A stretch of DNA of 64,000 nt from Ehretia macrophylla (GCA_037974665.1 CM075768.1:10593001-10657000); one strand, 5' to 3'. Positions 1 to 12,018 are shown, numbered from the stretch's first letter. Translations and numbers: made by a program. The notes: a model not told the origin generated them from the letters alone.

Positions 1-1845
1 TTCGATCAAGACTAGAATAATCAAGTACGGACTATTATATTTAGTTACCTTTGATTAACATAGAGATGTTAATGATAAATGGTAGCGAGCGTTGAGCTAC
101 AACGGCATAGGGATGCGATTAACTCACATATCAATTATCATTGGTTGAACGGATCATTGAATGTGACCGGAATGACGAAACTACATGACTTTGGATTAAT
201 AGTTTGTCATTCGTTGCAAATTGTACAAATTAATCCTTTGACTTGAAAAATTAAGGCTGACGGCTATATCAAGGGCTAAATCTTGTGTTTTGACAATGCT
301 CGCCTTCTTTTAGGGTGAGATACTGCCTTTTGTAGTTTAGTCTTGGGATATGAGACCGATAGGTAATTGTCAAGATAGGATCTATTAACCTCCGACAGTG
401 AAGCGATGTCCGATGCGATTTAGTATCGGTCGTCTGAAATGAGAAATCCTCGGCCGGGGTAGTTGAACGATGGAAAGGTGTTTTCCCATAGATGTCATTT
501 CTCATTCCACCGAATTAGATCTATGCATAAAATCGTATAGCAGACTTAATCATTTCATGGTCCCTACAACGACCAGGATATTTTAACAGAAAGATCAGAT
601 TGCACGCTAATTTGCAACTGTAAATAGGTTCATTGGAATTGGACTTCATTACTGTACATATTGTCATGATACGTTCGTTGTTAGCACGTCACTCATGAAC
701 ATGAAGGTATTTCGAAAAATAACGGAGACATTTTCCGAATTGATCCTTTATCGATGTACGGTCATGAACCTAGAAAGTCACACACTTAGAGTATCATGAA
801 TAAAGCATTTTTGAGCTTGGTATTGAGTTGGAAACGCGTTAAAGTGTTAACGGTGTGATTTTGGACATTACCGGTGAAGTGGGCCAAAATCATAATTTTT
901 GAAAGTTTTGGGGCCAAAGTGTAAATACTGAAAAGTATTGGGGATTTAGTGCAAATAGATTGAGGGGTCAATCTGTAATTAATTATTCTAAAAGGGTTTA
1001 GAATTAATTAGTGTTTGTCTTCACTAAAAGACAAACAACAACTTGCACAAAAAGACAAAACACAAAAGGACAAACACTAAAGGACAAAAGACAACTTGTA
1101 CAAAAAGAAAAACAACAAGTTGCATGCAAAATTGTCCTTTTTGCCCTCCTATGGCTGGCCATGCAAGGGCATTTTTTCCACTTGGCTTCTTCAATTGTTT
1201 AGATCATAACACTTGGCATTTGATAAACAAGTTTGTGCATCTATAAATAGAGGTCATGTCTACATTCATTTCTGCTTGCTCTTGGGTGAAAATTACATAG
1301 TTTTTTAAGCAAAATTCTCTCTTTTTCCTCTTGGTATAATCGGCCAAATCTAGTAGAGATAGAAAAGTTTTTGCTTCTAGTTTTTAACTCACGTATACCT
1401 AAGCTAGTGGACTTAACTAAGTTAGCACTATAATCAGTTAGTTGTCCTTTGCTTTTGGATACATGTGGACCGACTAGGGCCTTTGCACTTGCAGAGGAGA
1501 TTTGTCTGAGTCAAGATTATCATTTCAAGAGTCTACACCCAAGTTCTCCACGTGAGGTATTTCGTTTTAAATACATTTGTGTATAGTTGTATATACTTTC
1601 ATGTATTTTCTTTTTATGTACTAGTTACGGATTTACTCTTGAGATTTTTATAAATACAACTTTTCTACATGCAAAGTTTTTATTGTTATTGTTTTCGTTG
1701 CGCTTGTATGTTTTTGTTATTTACATATCTCGAGATGATCCCGTTGTACTCCCGCTTTTGAAGCTAACGCCTTTACGTGCTTTCATTTTGAAGTTGAAGC
1801 CTTTTGCGCATTCATTATGAAGCTGACTCATTTATTACGCCTTCA
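1..1845 (+). repeat. Copia-1 5' LTR (first ~224 bp missing)
   Basis: Collinear with 7454-9295 at high identity. It contains a TATA box near 1242, an A-rich zone around 1020-1115 built from short ACAA/AAGACAAA repeats, and three tandem units of about 30 bp at the very end (1756-1845). The end is placed at the TTCA just before the primer binding site. Confidence 0.92.
1242..1249 (+). promoter_or_regulatory. TATA box of Copia-1 5' LTR
   Basis: TATAAATA followed by GAGG, conserved in the sister LTR at 8695-8702. This is the likely core promoter of the element. Confidence 0.65.
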
Positions 1846-1847
1846 AG

Positions 1848-1860
1848 TGGTATTAGAGCC
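1848..1860 (+). other. Copia-1 primer binding site (tRNA-Met type)
   Basis: TGGTATTAGAGCC lies two bases after the LTR end. It differs by one base from TGGTATCAGAGCC, the usual plant copia site complementary to initiator tRNA-Met. Confidence 0.85.
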
Positions 1861-2737
1861 ACTGTTTTGAAAGTCCGTAATATGTACATTAGATCTAATC
1901 TTTTAATGTTTATTGACACGTTTATGCGAAAGATATGAGTTGATTCCATCCCGCATGGAAATATCGACTTTGATTGTAGCGAGCCAAAAGTTTTCTATGA
2001 TCGGGACTGATGATCCCTTTATATGGAGATCTCGATTTACGTGTCATATCGAGACTATATGGCTTGTGAACTTGGTTGGTCTTGGAATGCTTGGTTGATG
2101 TTAGAGTCAATTCTCTTTCATGCATGTTGCCAAAACTTTAATAGAAGATTAGATGGACTTTGTTTATCTTTTGTATATGATGCGTTAAGATGTTTATTGG
2201 TTATTTTTCATTTAGCTTTGATTATTTATGTGATAAGTTTAATCTAGCTACATGATGCATAAATGGTGAACTTGATCATGGACTTAGTGGATACCCGATT
2301 TATAATTGAGACATAAGTATCATTTTATTTTTATTGCTTTTAAGAGAACTTTGTAGTAAGGACTATATGTAAATTCTCAAAATGACATGCAAGGAGGCAA
2401 CCAGATGAATCCAGAGGAGTTGGAGATCTTGAAGACATAGTGATGTGTTTTAAGATAGTTTATCCTTTTTATTCCAAAGTCCATGATCCATCATTTATAC
2501 ATGTTGCATGCATTATATACTATATGCTTGTTAATGTATGCTTGATGAGATCTATTATAAAACTCCCAAATGTGCAAATTAATATTAGATCTGTTGTCCT
2601 CCGCCATCCTAGGACTTAATGAACCCAAAGTGATCATATCCAGTCTTGCCCAAAGGTAGAGGGACATGATTCATACTAAGTTTAATTAAGTTGCTAGTAG
2701 AACATAGTGATGTAGTTGTCTTCCAAAATCTAACGGC

Positions 2738-2951
2738 CAACATAGCCACAAAGGCTGGAGGCTATTGATTCAATTTGCGGGATAACTGTAAGATGGCGGG
2801 TCGGGTCTAATTGAATTATTTAATCAACATAGCCACAAAGGTTTGAGACCAAAGTAATTTAGGGACTGAATATAACCATAACCTATTTTGTGAAATAGAC
2901 AACAAAGCGTTGTTGACTCTTAATGTTTATATTCCAACATAGCCACAAAGG
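2738..2951 (+). repeat. Three copies of a 17-bp repeat in the Copia-1 leader
   Basis: CAACATAGCCACAAAGG occurs exactly at 2738-2754, 2825-2841 and 2935-2951; copies 2 and 3 continue as TTTGAG. They lie in the untranslated leader between the primer site and gag. The rest of 1861-3155 is AT-rich and shows no gene. Confidence 0.85.
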
Positions 2952-3155
2952 TTTGAGGGATACAAATTATTAAGAGAATTTGGTCACCCACTACCGGATT
3001 CTAACGAATTCCCGTTTCTCGTTTTGGGAGTATGAGATTTGATAAAGATAGTAGGAGTTACTATTTTTGTAAAGACCATACTTAAATAGTTATGCATTTT
3101 TACATCAACTAGCAGTCTTACTTTTTATACTACTTATTTCTGCAGTACTTTAATA

Positions 3156-4002
3156 ATGGCTTCTATTTCAAATCCCATTGCCCGTATCCTTGATAAAAAT
3201 TCTTTAACCGGACCAAACTTTCCCGATTGGTTTCGCAATCTTAAAATTGTTTTGGGATTGGAAAATATTGAATATGTTCTGGATAAGGCCCCTCATGCTA
3301 CCCTTTCTGAAACTGTAACTAAAGAAGAGCAAGAAACATATCAGCTCTGGATAGAACATGACTTGTAGGGCAAAGGCTTATATCCTTGCTCCAATGTCAA
3401 ATGAACTGCAAAAGCAGCATGAGAATATGTCTGATGCTATTAGCATGATTCTGAACTTGAAAGAGCTGTATGGTGAGCAAAGTGATGTTGCCAGATATGA
3501 ACTGTCAAAGGAGTTGTTAAGAGCTAGATTGGAAGAAGGTGGTAATGTCAGCATGCATGTTCTCAGGATGATTAATCTGATTACTCAACTTGAGATGCAT
3601 GAGTTTGACATCGACTGTAAGTTGCACATAGACCTTATTATGCAGTCCTTCCCACTTTCCTTCAATCAGTTCATTGTGAACTTTCAAATGAACAAACTCT
3701 CTGCTTCTTTGCTAGAGCTGGCCAATATGTTGACCACTGCACAGTCACAGTTCAAGGGAAAAGGCAATGAGACTGTCCTCATTGCTGCCTCTTCTTTTGG
3801 GTTTAAACCCAAGAATAGAAGAAGGAGGAAGAACAACAAGAAGAAGAAGGACACTGTTCCTAAGCCCATAGGGGGTGTTAAAAATAAGGAAGTCATCCCT
3901 AAAGGGCAGTGTTATCACTGCAAGGTTGATGGCCATTGGAGAAGAAATTGTTCCCTGTACCTTCAAGAGTTGAAAGAGAAACAGGTTGCCGCCACTGCGT
4001 GA
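3156..4002 (+). pseudogene. gag: Copia-1 gag (frameshifted)
   Basis: This would encode the nucleocapsid polyprotein that packages element RNA. The first 70 codons from ATG 3156 are in one frame, and the rest (3358-4002) is in another, so there is a frameshift around 3360. The second part has the helical copia gag pattern, then a basic Arg/Lys-rich stretch, then a CCHC zinc knuckle (CYHCKVDGHWRRNC) near 3910-3951. A TGA at 4000-4002 separates gag from the protease region. The ATG at 3156 is chosen because it follows a long leader with no other copia-like reading. Confidence 0.88.
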
Positions 4003-4023
4003 GGTACAACTTCTTTTAAATCT

Positions 4024-4764
4024 GTGAATGAAACTAATTTTTCAATTAGTCCGGCTTCTATGTCTTGGATTTTAGATTCTGGTGCAACAACACATGTTTG
4101 TATGTCTTTACAGAGTCTAAATGATTGGATAACGCTTCGAAAGAGTGAGATTGTCCTGAAGGTTAGTAATGGAACAAATGTTGCGGCCCATGCCAAAATA
4201 AATAAGCGTGAGATTGTCCTGAAGGTTAGTAATGGAACAAATGTTGCGGCCCATGCCAAATGAAATGTTGAAGTTTGTTTGCCTGCTGGTCATGTTTTGT
4301 GTCTTTCAAATGTGTTGTTTGTTCCAAATGCTGTTAGGAATATTGTTTCTATTCCTAAGCTTGTTTATGAAAATTATGAATTTTCTTTTATGAACAAGGG
4401 TGGTAATATTTATTTTCATAATGAATATATCGGCTCAGCTACTTTGTTGAACGGACTTTATCATTTGAATCTTGATGAATGCATGCATGTAACTTCAACT
4501 TCCACTTCAAAAGAGAGACAACCAAAAGATATTCAATTTAATGTGAAACAATTGTGGCACTTGAGACGTGGACATATTAACGAGAAAAGATTAATATGGA
4601 TGGCTCAAAATGAACTTATTGATTCAATGGGATGTGAATCTGGGCTTACATGTGAGTCTTGTATTCTCGGGAAAATGACCAAGTCATCATTTGTTAAAAA
4701 AGGAACAAGAGCCACTGAATTGTTAGCATTAATACATAGTGATGTATGCGGACCTTTTAGATAA
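4024..4764 (+). pseudogene. Copia-1 protease and integrase N-terminal zinc finger (nonsense-broken)
   Basis: The aspartic protease signature WILDSGATTHV is at about 4063-4098. An in-frame 21-residue tandem duplication follows, then a TGA at 4261-4263 in the same frame. From 4279 the same frame continues through the pre-integrase region, with the integrase HHCC finger (LWHLRRGH, then CESC and CILGK). The core begins with IHSDVCGPF, which carries the first catalytic Asp, and a TAA stops it at 4762-4764. Confidence 0.85.
4147..4263 (+). repeat. 63-bp in-frame tandem duplication within Copia-1 protease
   Basis: GAGATTGTCCTGAAGG starts at 4147 and again at 4210. The copies are essentially identical over the 51 bp that can be compared. 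The period of 63 keeps the frame and duplicates 21 residues just downstream of the active-site DSG. Confidence 0.93.
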
Positions 4765-5430
4765 ATGGCTTGCGGTGGTTATATCTACTTCATACCCTTC
4801 ACCAATGACTATTCTCGGTATGGTTATGTGTACTTAATGAAGTACAAATCCGAGGCTTTCGAAAAATTCAAGAAATTTAAAGCTAAAGTAGAAAACCAAA
4901 CGGGAAAATGTATTAAAACCTTGCAATCCGATCGTAGAGGTGAATACTTAAGTTCCGAATTTCTTGAATATCTTAAACAAGCTAGAATAATTTCACAGAC
5001 TACTCCACCTACTACACCACAATTAAATGGAATATCTGAACGTAAGAATCGTACATTGATGGATATGGTACGAGCTATGATTAGTTACACCAATCTTCCA
5101 ATTTCATTGTAGAGGTATGCACTTCTTACGGCTATTTGCTTGTTGAATAGGGCTCCAACTAAAGTTGTTCCTACTACACCGTATGAGATGTGGTTTGGTA
5201 GGAAACCAAGTCTTAATCACATTAGGATTTGGGGTTGTCCCGCTTATGTTAAGAAACTTAAGACGGACAAGTTGGAATCAAGATCAGACAAAGGGAGATT
5301 TGTGGGATATCCTAAGGAGACTAAAGGATATTATTTTTATTTTCCCGATGATCAAATAATATCATCAGTCGAGATGTTGTCTTTCTTGAAAAGGAGTTTG
5401 TTTAAGAAGGAGGCAGAGGGAGGAAAATAA
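4765..5430 (+). pseudogene. Copia-1 integrase core and C-terminal part
   Basis: Integrase inserts element cDNA into host DNA. FTNDYSRYGYVYLM is followed by LQSDRRGEY with the second catalytic Asp, then NGISERKNRT with the catalytic Glu, so all three catalytic residues can be seen once the first Asp upstream is counted. A TAG at 5110-5112 interrupts the frame. The region after it contains MWFGRKPS and IWGCPAYVK, typical of the copia integrase tail. The frame ends at 5430, and a frameshift separates it from the reverse transcriptase. Confidence 0.88.
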
Positions 5431-5681
5431 TAATAGAAGAAGAGTCTTCTCAACCACAAATTGACCCAAGTCTTGATCCTGAACCAATTCAACAAGATCC
5501 AAAACCAGTCATCACACAAGGACCTCGAAGATCTAGTAGAGTATCCTGTCCTCCTGAGAGATATGGTTATCTGCTTGAGGAAACACATGAGTTTGTGGTA
5601 GGGGATAAAGATCATTTGGATGATCCTACTGATTATGAGAAAGCAATACAAGATATTGATTCTGAAAAATAGAGGCAAGCT

Positions 5682-7193
5682 ATGCAAACAGAGATAGATT
5701 CCATGTATTCAAATGATGTTTGGACCTTAGTTGACCGACCTAAAGGTATTGTACCTATAGGTTGTAAATGGATCTTCAAAAAGAAACTTGGAATAGATGG
5801 AAATATGAAAACTTATAAAGCAAGGCTAGTTGCGAAATGTTTTCGTCAGAAACAATGTGTTGATTATGATGAAACTTTTTCACCAGTTGTCATGCTTAAG
5901 TACATCTGCATCATGCTTGCTATTGCTGCACACTATGATTATGAGATCTGACAAATGGATGTTAAAACTATGTTCCTGAATGGCTATCTTGAGGGAGATA
6001 TTTATATGGAACAGTCTGAAGGTTTTAAATCTAACAAAGATCAAGTGTGTAAGCTTAAAAGATCAATATATGGTCTAAAACAAGCCTCTTGTTCTTGGAA
6101 CATCAGATTTAATAATGAGATCAAAGAGATTGGTTTCATTAGAAATAACGATGAACCTTGTGTATACAAGAAAATCTGTGGGAGTATGACCACTTTTCTG
6201 ATTTTGTATATTGATGACATATTAATCATGGGAAATGATGTTGGACAGATGATGTCCACTAAAATTTGGTTAAACAGCAAATTCTCCATGAAAGATCTAG
6301 GAGAAGCCTCTTATATCTTAGGGATTCGCGTCTATAGAGATAGAATGAAAAGATTGATTGGCTTGTCTCAAAGTCTATACATAGAGCGAGTATTAAAGAA
6401 ATTCACTATGGGGAGTTCTAAGAAAGGTCTTGTGCTGATCCGACATGGAATACATCTTTCCAAGAACATGTCTCCCAAGTTCGAGGATGAAATGAAACGT
6501 ATGGAGCGTGTGCCTTATTCTTCAGTTGTTGGCAGTCTCATGTATGTCATGCTATGTACAAGGCCTGATATTGCATATGTTGTAAGCCTTGTGAGCAGAT
6601 ATCAGTCCAATCCAGGAGAAAAACACTGGATGGCAGTGATGCATATCCTTAAGTACTTGCGAAGGAACAAGTACCTTGCACTGGTTTATGGAGGAGGAGA
6701 ACTCTGGATAGATGGGTACACAGATTCAGATTTTTAATTTGATACGAATGATAGAAAGTCTACATCCGGATTTGTGTTTGTTTGTAATTGAGGAACAGTA
6801 AGTTAGAAGAGTTCTAAGCAACATGTTACTACTGGCTCTACTACAGAAGTCGAGTACATTGCTGCATCTAATGCGGCAAAAGAAGTTGTTTGGATTAGGA
6901 AGTTCTTGTTAGAGCTAGAAGTGGTTCCTTCCATCGAGTTGCCGATACTGTTATATTACGACAACAATTGAGCTATTGCACAAGCTAAAGAACCTAGATC
7001 TCATCAGAAATCTAAACACATTGAAAGGCGTTTTCATATCATTCGAGAGATAGTTGCTCAAAAAGATATAAGTCTACAGAAAATTCCCACATTAGAGAAT
7101 GTAGTTGACCCACTTACTAAGCCCATGAGTCAATCGCAGTTAGAACGTCATCTTGAAAAGATGGGGATGCGATACCATGTAGATATACGCTGA
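5682..7193 (+). pseudogene. Copia-1 reverse transcriptase and RNase H (nonsense-broken)
   Basis: The start of the polymerase shows WIFKKKLG and ARLVAKCF. After a TGA at 5949-5951 come MDVKTMFLNG, YGLKQASCSW and the active-site box YIDD (about 6207-6218). Then follow MCT/LCTRPDIAYVV and the RNase H region, with STTEVEYIAA and KHIERRFH, ending near 7193 after MGMRYHVDIR. TAA 6735-6737 and several further stops between 6780 and 6975 break it. Between 5431 and 5681 lies the poorly conserved hinge. Confidence 0.88.
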
Positions 7194-7212
7194 AGGCTAT
7201 ATTCTATGACAT

Positions 7213-7229
7213 TAGTGCAAGTAGGAGAT
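7213..7229 (+). other. Copia-1 polypurine tract
   Basis: The purine-rich run GCAAGTAGGAGAT lies immediately before the 3' LTR start, where plus-strand priming is expected. Confidence 0.7.
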
Positions 7230-9295
7230 TGTTAGAGATATGCCCTAATGCTATATAGTTAGATGACCTATATAGGGCATTTTGATTTAAATCTGAATGG
7301 CATGTTAATTGGATATTCATATTATCCATTCAATTATATGAATATGTCCATAATGTTTTTCTCAGAAGAAGTATATTCTTAAAGTGTTGAGAATTCGACT
7401 GCATATTTCTTCGATATGATAAACATTCAAAAGCATTCATAGTCCTTAGATTATTCAACCAAGACTAGAATAATCAAGTATGGATTATCATATGTAGTTA
7501 CCTTTGATTAACATAGAAATGTTAATGATAAAAGGTAGCGAGCATTGAGCTACAACGACATAGGGATGCGATTAACTCACATATGAATGATCGTTGGTTG
7601 AAGGGATCATTGAATATGACCAGAAAGACGAAAGTACATCACTTTGGATTAATAGTTTGGCATTCATTGCAAATTGTGCAAATTAATCCTTTGACTTGAA
7701 AAATTACGGCTACCGGCTATATCAGGGGCTAAATCTTGCGTTTGGACAATGCTCGCCTTCTTTGAGGGTGAGATACGGCCTCTTGCAGTTTAGTCTTGTG
7801 ATATGAGACCAATAGGTAATTGTCAAGATAGGATTTGTCAACCTCCGACAGTGAGACAATGTCCTATGCAATCTAGTGTCGGTAGTCTGAACTGAGAAAT
7901 TCTCGGTCGGGGTAGTTGAACGATGGAAAGGTATTTTCCATAAATGTCATCTCTCATTCCACCGAATTAGATCTATGCATAGAATCGTATAGCGGACTTA
8001 ATCATTTCACGGTCCCCACAACGATCGAGATATTTTAACAGAAGGATCGGACTGCACACTAATTTACGACTGTAAATAGGTTCATTGGAATTGGACTTCA
8101 TTACTATACATATTGTCATGATACGTTCGTTACTAGCGCGTCACTCATGAACATGAAGGTATTCCAGAAAATGACGGAGATATTTTTGAAATCGATCCTT
8201 TATCGATGTACGGTCATGAACCTAGAAAGTCACACACTTAGGGTATCATGAATAAAGCATTTTTGAGCTTGGTATTGAGTTGGAAACGCATTAAAGTGTT
8301 AACGGTGTGATTTTGGACATTACCGGTTAAGTGGGCTAAAATTATAATTTTTGAAAGTTTTGGGACCAAAATATAAATACTAAAAAGTATTAGGGCTTTA
8401 GTGCAAATAGATTGAGGGGTCAATCTGTAATTAATTATTCTAAAAGGGTTTAGAATTAATTAATGTTTGTCTTCACTAAAAGACAAACAATAACTTGTAC
8501 AAAAAGACAAAACACAAAAGAACAAACAGTAAAAGACAAAAGACAACTTGCACAAAAAGACAAACAACAAGTTGCATGCAAAATTGTCTTTTTTGCCCTC
8601 CTATGGCCGGCCATGCAAGGGCATTTTTGCCACTTGGCTTCTTCAATTGTTTAGATCATGACACTTGGCATTTGATAAACAAGTTTTTTTCATCTATAAA
8701 TAGAGGTCATGTCTACATTCATTTGTGCTTGTTCTTGGGTGAAAATTACATAGTTTTTGAAGCAAAATTCTCTCTTTCTCCTCTTGGTATAATCAGCCAA
8801 AGCTAATAGATAGAAAAGTTTTTGCTTCTAGTTTTTAACTCACTATACCTAAGCTCGTGGACTTAACTAAGCTAGCACTTTAATCAGTTAGTTGTCCTTT
8901 GCTTTTGGATACCCGTGGACTGACTAGGGCCTTTGCACTTGCGGAGGAGATTTGTCCAAGTCAAGATCATCCTTTCAAGAGTCTACACCCAAGTTATCCA
9001 CGCGAGGTATTTCATTTTAAATACATTTTTATATAGTTGTATATACTTTTATGTATTTTCTTTTTATGTACTAGTTACAGATTTACTCTTGAGATTTTTG
9101 TAAATACAACTTGTCTACATGCAAAGTTTTTATTGTTATAGTTTCTGCTGCGCTTGCATGTTTTTGTTATTTACATATCTCAAGACGATCCCGTTACGAT
9201 CCCACTTTTGAAGCTGACGCCTTTACGCGCCTTCATTTTGAAGCTGACGCCTTTTGCGCCTTCATTATGAAGGTAATGTCTTTATTGTTCCTTCA
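7230..9295 (+). repeat. Copia-1 3' LTR (2066 bp)
   Basis: It begins TGTTAGAGAT after the polypurine tract and ends TTCA. The end matches the third ~30-bp unit that closes the 5' LTR (9265-9295). The TATA box is at 8695-8702. The last ~23 bp are more diverged than the rest, so the end could lie between 9272 and 9295. Placing it at 9295 leaves a clean junction into the Copia-2 reverse transcriptase. Confidence 0.85.
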
Positions 9296-9678
9296 TCAAC
9301 TTCTCCTTTGGCATTTTTCTTAGCTTTGTAGACCCATTTTACTTCAATTGGGTTGTGCCCCTTTGGTAAGGTTGCCAACTCCTATGTGTCATTCTTTTTT
9401 ATTGTTTTAATCTCCTCATCCATAGCTTTTATCCATTCTTTGCTTTTTGCTACTTCTTCATAGTTAAAGGGTTTGCAATCAGCAAAGAGACATAATAGAG
9501 TGAGGTCATTCTGATTCTCAGTGACCTCGTAAATTTCTTGTAGAGTCTTCTTTCGGTGAGGCCTTTCATCTGAGCTCTCTGTTGATGATGATGTTGCTTC
9601 TTGTGGTGTTGTTGGTGATGAAGGCAGAGTCTCGTGATTGGTTACTTCTTCAATTCTTGGCGATTCTTCTTCATGCAT
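9296..9678 (-). pseudogene. Copia-2 hinge and start of reverse transcriptase
   Basis: An acidic, Ser/Thr-rich hinge (MHEEESPRIEEV, then SSSTESSDE) leads into SKEWIKAMDEE, and after a stop into ELATLPKGHNPIEVKWVYKAKK, the typical start of copia polymerase. It is cut after KGEV, just before the usual [10 protein letters not shown]. Confidence 0.82.
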
Positions 9679-9679
9679 T

Positions 9680-10734
9680 GGGAAGAATTAGTACTGCTCC
9701 GGTTCTTCTTTACTCTAGTCCCACGAGTTCTTCTCATCAAACTCCACATCTCTGCTTACGGTGGACTTCCTTATACTTGGATTGTATAACTTGTATCCTT
9801 TTGAGTTTTGATCTTAGCCGATGAAGATATACTTCTCACTCTTATCATCGAGCTTTGTTCTTCTTTGGTCTGGAACATGTACATAGGCTATGCTTCCAAA
9901 TACTCGTAGGTGTGCAACACTTGGATTGTGCCCGCTCCATACTTGTTAGGGTGTTTTGTTCCATAAGCTCTATGTGGGAGAACGATTTGATAGATACACT
10001 GCATAATCTACAGCTTCAACCCAGAATTCCTTTGGCAAAATTGTACTCTTAAGCATGCTTCTTGCCATATCAAGGAAAGATCTGTTCTTCCTCTCTGCGA
10101 CTCCATTTTGTTGTGGTGAGTAAGGAAGAGTGAGTGGACGTTTAATTCCATTTTCTTCACAATATGCCTTGAACTCTTGTGAGTTGAATTATCCCCTTCT
10201 ATCGGATCTCATCATCTTTATTGTATATCTACTTTGTTTCTCCACAAGAGCCTTGAATTTCTTGAAGGCTTTGAAGATCTCTAATTTTTCTCTTAGGAAA
10301 TACACCCATGTCTTTCTACTAAAATCATCAATGAAGAAAAGGAACTCCCTGTTTTTGCCAAATGATACTGGGTCAATTGGGCTGCACACATCAGTGTGAA
10401 CTAACTCCAATGGCCTCCTTGCTCTTGATGATGCCTCTTGTAGGAAGCTTTTTCGAAATTGCTTTCCAAGTAGACATCCTTCACATAGTTGATCGAGGTG
10501 ATCGATGGAAGGTAGCCCATTGACCCTATACTTCTTTGATAGTAGCCTTAGTCCTCCAAAATTGAGATGGCCCAACCTCAAGTGCCATAGCCAAGAAGTG
10601 TCTTCCAAGCATGCTTTCAAACATTTGAGGCTATCATTTTGAATGTTCAATAGAAACATTCTATTGTTGGTCATGGGCACTTGGGCAATTAAGTTTCCTC
10701 TATGAGCTCTTAGGAAGAGACTATGATTTTTCAT
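9680..10734 (-). pseudogene. Copia-2 integrase
   Basis: The HHCC finger is WHLRLGHLN with CEGCLLGK. The core has LVHTDVCSPI (first Asp), FFIDDFSRKTWVYF and MRSDRRG (second Asp, near 10200). A stop follows, then NGVAERKNRSFLDMARSML with the catalytic Glu. The tail shows LRVFGSIAYVHVPDQ and the frame is broken by several stops. The catalytic triad itself is present. Confidence 0.85.
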
Positions 10735-10741
10735 GTGGATA

Positions 10742-11060
10742 TCATAGCCCTTTTTCTAAGAGTTGGGCCATGCTCAAGATATTGGCCTTCATGTTGGACA
10801 CGTAGTATACATTGGAGATGAATTGGTGTCTACCATCTTTTAGGCGGATGAGTATTTTACCTTTGCCCTTGACCGGAGTCTTAGATAGGTCTCCAAACGT
10901 GACATTTCCATTCACCGATTCATCAAGCTCGACGAACATGTTCTTGTTGCCGCACATGTGGTTGCTTGCACCTATGTCGAGGTACCATGTATGTTGTTCT
11001 CCATCTCTGTATCCCTTGTATGCGAGCAAGACGGTAAAGTCTACCTTATCATTCTTTTGC
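10742..11060 (-). pseudogene. Copia-2 protease
   Basis: [16 protein letters not shown] marks the aspartic protease active site. The usual D-T/S-G is D-I-G here, which would be expected to impair the enzyme. It is followed by the usual [15 protein letters not shown] strand pattern. A stop separates it from the integrase region. Confidence 0.8.
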
Positions 11061-12012
11061 TCAGATAATTGGATCTTTCATCTACATTCTTGGTTGAATT
11101 TCGGCATTCTAAGGCATAATGACCGAATTTGTGGCAATTGTAACATTCAACTTCGGACTTTCCCTACCTTGGTCTTTGAGCTCCTCCTTTTCCATATCTA
11201 TTTGATGATCTATTGTTATCCTCTTCCTCGTTGTTAGGTGTGTTGTATCCTCCTCTTCCTCGGCCATGACCACGACTGCGCCCACGTCCTTATCCTTGTC
11301 CACGTCCTCATCCTCTTTGGCTTCTTCCATCGCCAATATCTTGATCTCCTCGATTGAGGTTGAGCTTGGCTTGTAAGATTTGGTCTAGTGATTCCTTATT
11401 CCTTCTCTTGATCTTCTCTTCATGTACTTGAAGCTTACAGGTGAGTTCATCAATGGTCATTTTCTCTAGATCATTAGATTCTTCAATTGCTACTACCACA
11501 TGGTCGAATTTTGCATCTAATGATCATAGAATTTTTTCAATGACCCGAACATCACCCATGCTTTCACCATTTGTTTGTAGTTGATTAACTATGGATTGAA
11601 CTCTTGAAACATAATCGGAAATTGACTCGGATTCTTTCATTTGTAAAGTTTCAAACTCAACTCTAAGAGCTTGAAGATGGACTTTTCTTACCTTATTAAC
11701 TCCTTGGTATGCTTTCTCAAGAATCTCCCATGCTGTCTTCGCTGTTGAAGCTTGGGCAATCTTTTCAAACGTGGCATCACCTATGGCTTGTTGGATGATT
11801 GAAAGAGCCTTTTGATCTTTCATCTTAGACTCCTTCAAAGCCTTCTTTTGTGCTTGAGTGAGAGTGGCCTCATCTTCGGGTACTTCATAGCCTTCTTCAA
11901 CAACATCCCATATATCTTGGCCACCAAGATATGTCTTCATTTGGATGTTCCACCTTTTATAGTTGTCGTTGGAGAGCCTTGGAAATGGGAATGCTACACT
12001 TGATGTCACCAT
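11061..12012 (-). pseudogene. gag: Copia-2 gag
   Basis: The protein starts MVTSSVAFPFPRLSNDNYKRW, and the ATG at 12012 lies only six bases after the primer site, as in Tnt1-type elements. The UBN2-type helical region (KTAWEILEKAYQG, then ESISDYVSRVQSIVNQL) runs to a stop near 11524. It resumes with EEKIKRRNKESLDQ, an Arg/Gly-rich stretch and a CCHC knuckle (CYNCHKFGHYALEC) near 11105-11150, in a shifted frame. Confidence 0.87.
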
Positions 12013-12018
12013 AACCTA

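Larger units (their letters stand above)
1..9295 (+). mobile_element. Copia-1: Ty1/copia LTR retrotransposon, 5' LTR cut by window edge
   Basis: Position 1 aligns with 7454 inside the 3' LTR, so about 224 bp of the 5' LTR lie off the left edge. Order on the + strand is LTR, tRNA-Met-type primer site, gag, protease, integrase, reverse transcriptase, RNase H, polypurine tract, LTR, which is the Ty1/copia order. The coding region has two frameshifts and many nonsense codons, so the copy is dead. Its right end joins the reverse transcriptase of a second copia element on the other strand. Copia-1 is therefore the younger insertion, and the rest of the older element should continue beyond the left edge. 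Confidence 0.93.

Noticed and set aside
1011..1246. Lys/Thr/Gln-rich frames in the Copia-1 LTR
   Set aside because: Translation of the A-rich ACAA/AAGACAAA tract. The same frames appear in the other LTR with different residues, so there is no coding conservation.
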